NCBI GenBank assembly: GCA_029983625.1
Contig: JASBZF010000009.1
Span: 1-29,046, forward strand
DNA length: 29,046 bases
Reading direction: 5' to 3'
From: Pauljensenia sp.
Lineage (GTDB): Bacteria > Actinomycetota > Actinomycetes > Actinomycetales > Actinomycetaceae
In this document: piece after piece, positions 25,014 through 29,046 of the stretch
How positions within the stretch are numbered: position 1 is the stretch's first letter
Layout of the letters: the number at the start of each line of letters is the position of its first letter
Notes under the pieces: model-generated
Database searches by the model: none
What the model was told of the DNA's origin: nothing
What the model saw: the letters and a program-made list of their open reading frames with translations, nothing else
Made by a program: the position numbers and the translations under genes

Positions 25014-25027
25014 GAAACATCTGTTCG
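25014..25027. promoter_or_regulatory. Degenerate SOS box
   Basis: GAAAC-ATCT-GTTCG has a perfect right half and a left half with two mismatches to CGAAC-N4-GTTCG. It lies 89 bases from the lexA start and may be a weak second LexA site. Confidence 0.35.
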
Positions 25028-25076
25028 AGCAAGTCTCGACTTTATCTTCCCGAGCTGATATCGTACAGGTGTTCGA

Positions 25077-25090
25077 CGAACGTATGTTCG
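25077..25090. promoter_or_regulatory. Perfect LexA (SOS) box
   Basis: CGAACGTATGTTCG is a perfect match to the actinobacterial and Gram-positive SOS box CGAAC-N4-GTTCG. It ends 20 bases before the ATG of the LysM suppressor gene and lies 152 bases from the lexA start, between the two divergent genes. Confidence 0.92.
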
Positions 25091-25110
25091 ATGTATTGAA
25101 GGAGAATCTC

Positions 25111-25584
25111 ATGAGCGCGATGGCATCGACGATCAGGTCCACGTCTTACGTATTGTGCGATCCGCTTCCTGCGCCCGATTATGACTCGTATTCAGGTGCT
25201 GTACGTTCTTTGGATTCTGCTCCTTCGCTGAGGCGGCGGCGTGAGGCTCTCCGTCGTGATGCGCCCTCGAGCCTTCGTCGTCCGATTATTCCCGTGTTGC
25301 GTCCAGCGCGAAGGGGTGTGCATGTCGCAGGTTTTTGTGCGGGGGTGGTTGCGACTTTCGTTCTGAGTGTGATCGCTGCGGGTGCGGGTGTGATGCTGTC
25401 ACCGGGAACGTATTCTGGGCCAACTGCGGTACATGCGGTGACATCCGGTGAGTCTGTCTGGTCGATCGCTCAAAATGTCCGCACGGATCGGCCACTCGAA
25501 GAGGTCGTGACCGATATCGAGGCTCTTAACGGAATTGAGGGCGCGCTCCTTGTCGGTGATCTCATTAAAGTTCCGATTTACTAG
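25111..25584 (+). CDS. SOS-controlled LysM cell-division suppressor (ChiZ/YneA/DivS-like)
   Basis: The 157-residue protein has a basic cytoplasmic part (about 1-68, with many Arg), one membrane segment (about 70-95, HVAGFCAGVVATFVLSVIAAGAGVMLS) and one outside LysM domain (about 106-155). The LysM domain has VTSGESVWSIAQNV and ALLVGDLIKVP. Position and build match ChiZ of M. tuberculosis, DivS of Corynebacterium and YneA of Bacillus, SOS-induced proteins that delay septation. It lies directly behind a perfect SOS box and is divergent from lexA, with nrdR next. ATG 25111 has AAGGAG six bases upstream; the longer open frame from 24799 crosses lexA and can be dismissed. Whether it cleaves peptidoglycan, as was claimed for ChiZ, cannot be told from sequence. 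Confidence 0.88.
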   Translation: MSAMASTIRSTSYVLCDPLPAPDYDSYSGAVRSLDSAPSLRRRREALRRDAPSSLRRPIIPVLRPARRGVHVAGFCAGVVATFVLSVIAAGAGVMLSPGTYSGPTAVHAVTSGESVWSIAQNVRTDRPLEEVVTDIEALNGIEGALLVGDLIKVPIY

Positions 25585-25673
25585 ACTTGCTTAAGAAGCT
25601 TCTTGTGCTTGCTTGTGGGTGTTCGTGTGGTCTGTGTTTCCGTTGGAGAGTGTGAAACGTGTAGCGTGAGGGA

Positions 25674-26198
25674 GTGCATTGTCCTTTCTGCCACAATCCG
25701 GATTCCCGGGTCGTCGATACGCGCATCGCTGATGATGGTGCGTCAATTCGTCGTCGGCGTGAATGCACAGCGTGTAAAAAGCGTTTCACGACGCTTGAAA
25801 CCTCTTCGTTCCAGGTTGTGAAGCGTTCGGGGGTAGTGGAACCATTTTCTCGTAACAAGGTGGTTGCAGGCGTGCTGCGGGCCTGCCAGGGACGCCCAGT
25901 TACAGATGACCAGCTTGCTGTCCTCGCTCAGCAAGTGGAAGAACAGTTGCGTTCAACCGGAGTGTCGAACGTGTCTTCCGAAGAAGTCGGGAAAGCGATT
26001 CTTCCCTTTCTACGTGAACTTGATGAGATCGCTTATCTGCGTTTTGCCTCCGTGTACCGCGCTTTTAACACGCTGGAAGACTTTGAAACAGAGATCGCTA
26101 CTCTTCGGGACAGGGCGCGTGAACAGGCCAAGCCGAAGCGCTCACGTGCGAGGACGCGCACACACGACAGCACTATCCCGACGCTGCTTGATGAATAA
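25674..26198 (+). CDS. nrdR: Transcriptional repressor NrdR
   Basis: NrdR represses ribonucleotide reductase genes when dATP is high. The 174-residue product has the N-terminal zinc ribbon CPFC (C3, C6) and CTAC (C31, C34). The ATP-cone domain follows (VVKRSGVVEPFSRNKVVAGVLRACQGRPV through FASVYRAFNTLEDFETEI, about residues 48-140). The last 30 or so residues are a basic tail (KPKRSRARTRT), longer than in the usual 150-residue family member. It starts at GTG 25674, with GAGGGA directly before and GGAG further up. It follows the LysM suppressor gene by 89 bases, as in the mycobacterial lexA-chiZ-nrdR block. No NrdR box or nrd gene is in the window. Confidence 0.95.
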   Translation: MHCPFCHNPDSRVVDTRIADDGASIRRRRECTACKKRFTTLETSSFQVVKRSGVVEPFSRNKVVAGVLRACQGRPVTDDQLAVLAQQVEEQLRSTGVSNVSSEEVGKAILPFLRELDEIAYLRFASVYRAFNTLEDFETEIATLRDRAREQAKPKRSRARTRTHDSTIPTLLDE

Positions 26199-26474
26199 AA
26201 GCTCAGGGGGGTCTTGCTCTGGGCTCCCGCCCCTTTGATCTTTCCAGGAGAAATCGCTTTTGTCTTCCTTCGCCACCTGGGTTTTATCCGCTGTGGCGCT
26301 CGGCAGCTTTCCCAAATAGGTGCGCGGAGGCCTTTTCTTGCGATAGCATCCAAGGTTTTTGCGCGCCTGTTTCCCTCAAGGGAGCCTGCCCCTGGACCTT
26401 CCCTGCCCAAGGGAAGGAAAACGCCGCGTCACACTCCTTGAATGACAGATGAGTGTTGAGATGAAAGAGGGCTT
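26199..26474. other. Intergenic region between convergent nrdR and fadD
   Basis: This 276-base gap has no gene I can support. It holds a hairpin, CCTTCCC (26397-26403) with GGGAAGG (26411-26417), and a shorter one, TCCCT-CA-AGGGA, just before it. Neither is followed by a U-run on the strand where it would be needed. Near the nrdR stop, AGGGG can pair with CCCCT over a long loop. These may be weak transcription ends. A TTG-started open frame at 26214-26441 has no recognisable product. Confidence 0.45.
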
Positions 26475-28214
26475 TTAGTCGCCATTCCTTCCCGTGACAT
26501 GACGAAATACCTGAGCCGCATTCTCAGCAGCGCCTTTGACTGAACTCGCTGCAGCAAGCACCTGCTCACGCACCTTCTTACGCATGACCTTGCCTAACTG
26601 ACTGCGCGGAAGCTCGGTCATAATGACGAGCTGACGAGGAAGGGCATAGTGAGCGAGTGATTTTTCTGCCCATGCGCGCACGTCGGGCAGGGTGATCGAA
26701 GCGCCCGCCTCAAGGACGATCGCAGCAACGACATCTTCTCCTGCGGTGCCCGCAGGGATACCGATGACGGCCACATCGCGAATCCCTGGCATTGAGCGAA
26801 CAGCTTCCTCAACTTGACTGGGATAGACGTTAAAACCGGAAGAATTAATCATTTCTTTTCTGCGGTCCGCCATGTAAATGAAACCATCGCGCACCACGAC
26901 GAGGTCGCCGGTGCGCAGCCACCCCTTGTGAAAAACTTCCTGGGTTTCGTCAGGACGCATCCAGTATCCGGCAAATACTTGCGGTCCACGGACAATCAAT
27001 TCACCTGTTTGCCCCCGCTCAACATCACGATCAGGATCATCTGGATCAACGATACGGACCTCAGTGGAAGGGAAGGGGATGCCGAGAGCGCCGGGGCGAC
27101 GATCAGCAGATAAAGGGGAACCGAGGAGGATCGGGGAGGCTTCGGTCATGCCGTACCCTTCGATCATCAAACCTGAAGTTGCCTCCTCCCATTCGGCAGC
27201 CAATTCAGGTGACAGCGGCATAGCACCCGATAGGGAAAAAGAGATGGACGTTAAGTCGGTGCCTAAAGTTTTTGCAGAAGCAAGGAGGCGTTCATACATT
27301 GGAGGAACACCGAGGAAGAAAGTACACGGAAGCCGCTTTTGACTGGTGAGGATCATCGTGGTGTCAAACTTGGGGAACAGGGCGACAGTGGCGCCGAGGC
27401 GCAAGCCCGCCATCAGTCCGACCGTGAACCCAAAAGCATGGAAAAGAGGAAGGACACAGTAAAAGACCTCAGCGCCCTCGTGAAGAACAGGAACCCAGGC
27501 GATTGACTGAGCAACATTAGCCAGAATCGAACGATGGGTGAGTCGCGCGGCCTTCGGGATTCCGGTGGTGCCGCCGGTGTGGATTAAGAGCGCGTCATCA
27601 TCGGGTGACACGTCGATCTGACGCAAGAACCTCGGCGCCTGCGCAAGCTCACGATCCCAGGATCTAGCCCAGCGGGGCGGCTTGGCTGAAAGTGCTTCGC
27701 GTTTCGTCTTCGCTGATTTCACGGGAAGTCGGAGAAGGAGCTGAGCGGGTCCAGGAAGTGCGCGCGTGATGTCAACACAGAACACTGTCGTTGAACGATC
27801 AAGGAAGCTGAGGGAGGGGACGACCTTTTCCCAAGCGATGACGACACGCGCGCCGTGACGTGCGAACTCTTCACGCAGCTCCCCAGGGGGAGCAAGGGGA
27901 TTGTGTTCAACAGCGATGGCACCGATGCTCATGGTGGCAAGAATGGCAATGACATGCTGGGGACAGTTCGGCATGACGAGGCCGACACGATCCGCTTTGG
28001 TCACGCCAGCACGAGTGAGGACCGTTGCGGCACGCTGCACTCGTTCGATGAGCTGAGAGTAGGTGATCGGGCGGGAGAAGAAGTCAAGAGCGACGCGCTC
28101 GGGATAGCGCTGAGCAACCTCTGCCACCATACGCGGCAGAGTTGTGTTCGGAACGTCGATCGTGTGAGCGACACCTGGTGCGTATGCGCGGATCAGGTCG
28201 TCGGTGAGCGTCAT
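26475..28214 (-). CDS. fadD: Long-chain acyl-CoA synthetase (AMP-binding, FadD-type)
   Basis: The enzyme activates fatty acids to acyl-CoA through an acyl-adenylate. The 579-residue product has the ANL-family motifs in order: the phosphate loop LLIHTGGTTGIPKAARLTH, the adenine-binding GYGMTEASPILLG, and WLRTGDL with the ribose-binding Asp. The C-terminal RSQLGKVMRKKVRE carries the catalytic Lys. I start at ATG 28214 (MTLTDDLIRAYAPG), with GGAAGGGG about eight bases before; an open frame runs 29 codons further up but covers a palindromic operator. Chain-length preference cannot be read from sequence. The gene stands alone between nrdR and serA, in the same direction as serA, and the operator before it suggests fatty-acid or acyl-CoA control. 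Confidence 0.9.
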   Translation of the reverse strand: MTLTDDLIRAYAPGVAHTIDVPNTTLPRMVAEVAQRYPERVALDFFSRPITYSQLIERVQRAATVLTRAGVTKADRVGLVMPNCPQHVIAILATMSIGAIAVEHNPLAPPGELREEFARHGARVVIAWEKVVPSLSFLDRSTTVFCVDITRALPGPAQLLLRLPVKSAKTKREALSAKPPRWARSWDRELAQAPRFLRQIDVSPDDDALLIHTGGTTGIPKAARLTHRSILANVAQSIAWVPVLHEGAEVFYCVLPLFHAFGFTVGLMAGLRLGATVALFPKFDTTMILTSQKRLPCTFFLGVPPMYERLLASAKTLGTDLTSISFSLSGAMPLSPELAAEWEEATSGLMIEGYGMTEASPILLGSPLSADRRPGALGIPFPSTEVRIVDPDDPDRDVERGQTGELIVRGPQVFAGYWMRPDETQEVFHKGWLRTGDLVVVRDGFIYMADRRKEMINSSGFNVYPSQVEEAVRSMPGIRDVAVIGIPAGTAGEDVVAAIVLEAGASITLPDVRAWAEKSLAHYALPRQLVIMTELPRSQLGKVMRKKVREQVLAAASSVKGAAENAAQVFRHVTGRNGD

Positions 28215-28232
28215 GACGGCATCCCCTTCCAA

Positions 28233-28265
28233 GTTCCTACGCTTCCGTAGGTTACTCTGCCGTAG
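28233..28265. promoter_or_regulatory. Palindromic operator before fadD
   Basis: CCTACG (28236-28241), four bases CTTC, CGTAGG (28246-28251) is a perfect inverted repeat that begins 22 bases before the fadD ATG. A third CCGTAG half-site occurs at 28260-28265. Similar TACG-N4-CGTA palindromes are, as I recall, bound by TetR-type regulators of lipid genes in actinobacteria. As RNA the same bases form a short hairpin, but an operator is more likely. Confidence 0.6.
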
Positions 28266-28329
28266 AAAAACGTGCTCACCGGTGTTTTCGCACAGAACCA
28301 AATCTCGCGTGCTTGCCCTGACTCTTGCT

Positions 28330-29046
28330 TCACAAACGAGTGGTGGTCAGACGAATCGTGTCCTTCATGGAGCGAATCTCCTCGATCGCTTCACAGGGCA
28401 ACTCGGAGTTGATATCCGTTAAGGCATAGCCGGTATGCCCCGAGGTGGCAAGGATCTGAGCTGCGATATTGGCACCCGTTTCGGCGAAAGTTCTATTGAC
28501 GAGGGCGAGGACACCGGGCGTATTCCGGTGAATCAGGCGGATCCGGTAGCGAGATTCCTCTGAAACCGACAGGTGAAGATTCGGCAGATTCACAGACATG
28601 TCGGTTGAACCTGTGCGCTGATAGTCAGCAAGTTTATGTGCGACAAAACGACCAATGTCGTACTGCGCTTCCTCTGTGGAACCTCCGATATGAGGGGTGA
28701 GGATCACATTGTCGAGTGTGGCCAGAGGCGAGGTGAAGGGGTCACCGTTTTTCTTCGGTTCACTGGGGAACACGTCTACTGCGGCACCCGAGAGGTGACC
28801 GGAGACGAGGGAATCGTGCAGGGCTTCAATATCGACGATATGGCCGCGTGACAGATTGATGAACATCGCCCCCGGCTTCATCATCGCGAACTCTTTAGCT
28901 CCGAACATCTTTGTGTTTGAGCTGCGTCCATCTACGTGCAGGGAAACGACATCGGCTTCACGTAAGACCGATTCCATTGTCGGCATTTGCGTCGCATTGC
29001 CCAGTGCGAGACGTTCGGCAATGTCGTAGAAGATGACATTCAGTCC
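28330..29046 (-). CDS. serA: D-3-phosphoglycerate dehydrogenase SerA (C-terminal part, cut by window edge)
   Basis: SerA oxidises 3-phosphoglycerate in the first step of serine synthesis. Only the last 238 residues are in the window; the reading frame enters at the right edge (GLNVIFYDIAERLALGNATQ). Visible are part of the nucleotide-binding domain, NLSRGHIVDIEAL (substrate and NAD-site Arg region), AAVDVFPSEPKKNGDPFTSPL, and LTPHIGGSTEEAQ with the catalytic His. A C-terminal ACT domain follows (RIRLIHRNTPGVLALVNRTFAETGANIAAQ), which binds serine in the feedback-inhibited E. coli enzyme. The short E. coli-like type without the extra ASB domain found in mycobacterial SerA is notable for an actinobacterium. 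An ATG at 28986 is internal and is not the start. Confidence 0.93.
   Translation of the reverse strand, partial: GLNVIFYDIAERLALGNATQMPTMESVLREADVVSLHVDGRSSNTKMFGAKEFAMMKPGAMFINLSRGHIVDIEALHDSLVSGHLSGAAVDVFPSEPKKNGDPFTSPLATLDNVILTPHIGGSTEEAQYDIGRFVAHKLADYQRTGSTDMSVNLPNLHLSVSEESRYRIRLIHRNTPGVLALVNRTFAETGANIAAQILATSGHTGYALTDINSELPCEAIEEIRSMKDTIRLTTTRL

Noticed and set aside
24799..25110. 104-codon N-terminal extension of the LysM suppressor
   Set aside because: It crosses the lexA start and both SOS boxes. ATG 25111 has an excellent AAGGAG site.
26372..26417. Hairpins between nrdR and fadD as an intrinsic terminator
   Set aside because: The stems are short and no U-run follows on the side where either gene would need it.
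26214..26441. Open frame of 75 codons between nrdR and fadD
   Set aside because: It starts at TTG without a ribosome site and its sequence is Pro/Arg-rich with no recognisable motif. It looks like chance in a G+C-rich gap.
1..29046. CRISPR array, insertion sequence, tRNA or rRNA genes
   Set aside because: I found no regularly spaced repeats, transposase motifs or tRNA-like cloverleaf sequences. Gene content is continuous and housekeeping in type.

Overview
The window looks like a stretch of ordinary chromosome from a moderate-G+C actinobacterium, most likely of the Actinomycetaceae type. The evidence is gene content and order. A SigR/SigH-type sigma factor with an RsrA-type zinc anti-sigma factor sits beside aroA and rsgA. 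lexA is divergent from a LysM cell-division-suppressor gene followed by nrdR, as in the mycobacterial lexA-chiZ-nrdR block. There is a 24-residue actinobacterial ribosomal protein (bL37), a histidinol phosphatase of the HisN type, and several small families known only from actinobacteria. I cannot name a species. I see no mobile element, CRISPR array, rRNA or tRNA, and no gap of 300 bases or more without a gene.

Layout. 155-3052 is secA. 3084-7868 is a block of poorly characterised actinobacterial genes. It holds a reverse pair (Rv3235-like protein and a membrane LysM protein), a small-barrel-like protein, an excisionase-type HTH protein, and a forward operon of SAF-domain protein, CpaE/TadZ-like ATPase and DUF6912-like protein. 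7994-12264 carries sbcC and sbcD (reverse). 12493-16298 is reverse and holds hisN, then rsgA, aroA and a DoxX-like gene, the last three joined by 4-base start/stop overlaps. 16505-18794 is forward: sigR, rsrA, bL37 and miaA. A reverse RsmC-like methyltransferase (18791-19417) is followed by forward hflX, dinG and ldh (19545-24149). lexA is reverse (24224-24925), divergent from chiZ-like and nrdR (25111-26198). fadD and the 3' part of serA are reverse at the right edge.

How it works together. Most genes are housekeeping: protein export (SecA), ribosome assembly and translation (RsgA, HflX, bL37, MiaA, RsmC-like), shikimate, histidine and serine synthesis, fermentation (LDH) and fatty-acid activation. 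Two stress circuits have visible control sites. The first is a thiol-oxidative stress loop: sigR-rsrA preceded by a perfect GGAAT-N18-GTT promoter. The second is an SOS loop: lexA and the LysM suppressor gene around a perfect CGAAC-N4-GTTCG box. SbcCD and DinG are further genome-maintenance genes.

The best places for a second look are the 3084-7868 block of unknown actinobacterial genes (especially the SAF/CpaE-like pair with an arginine in its P-loop), a 16-bp perfect hairpin built into the end of a coding sequence at 3091-3126, a tandem 16-bp repeat at the predicted start of the sigR transcript, and a palindromic operator before fadD.
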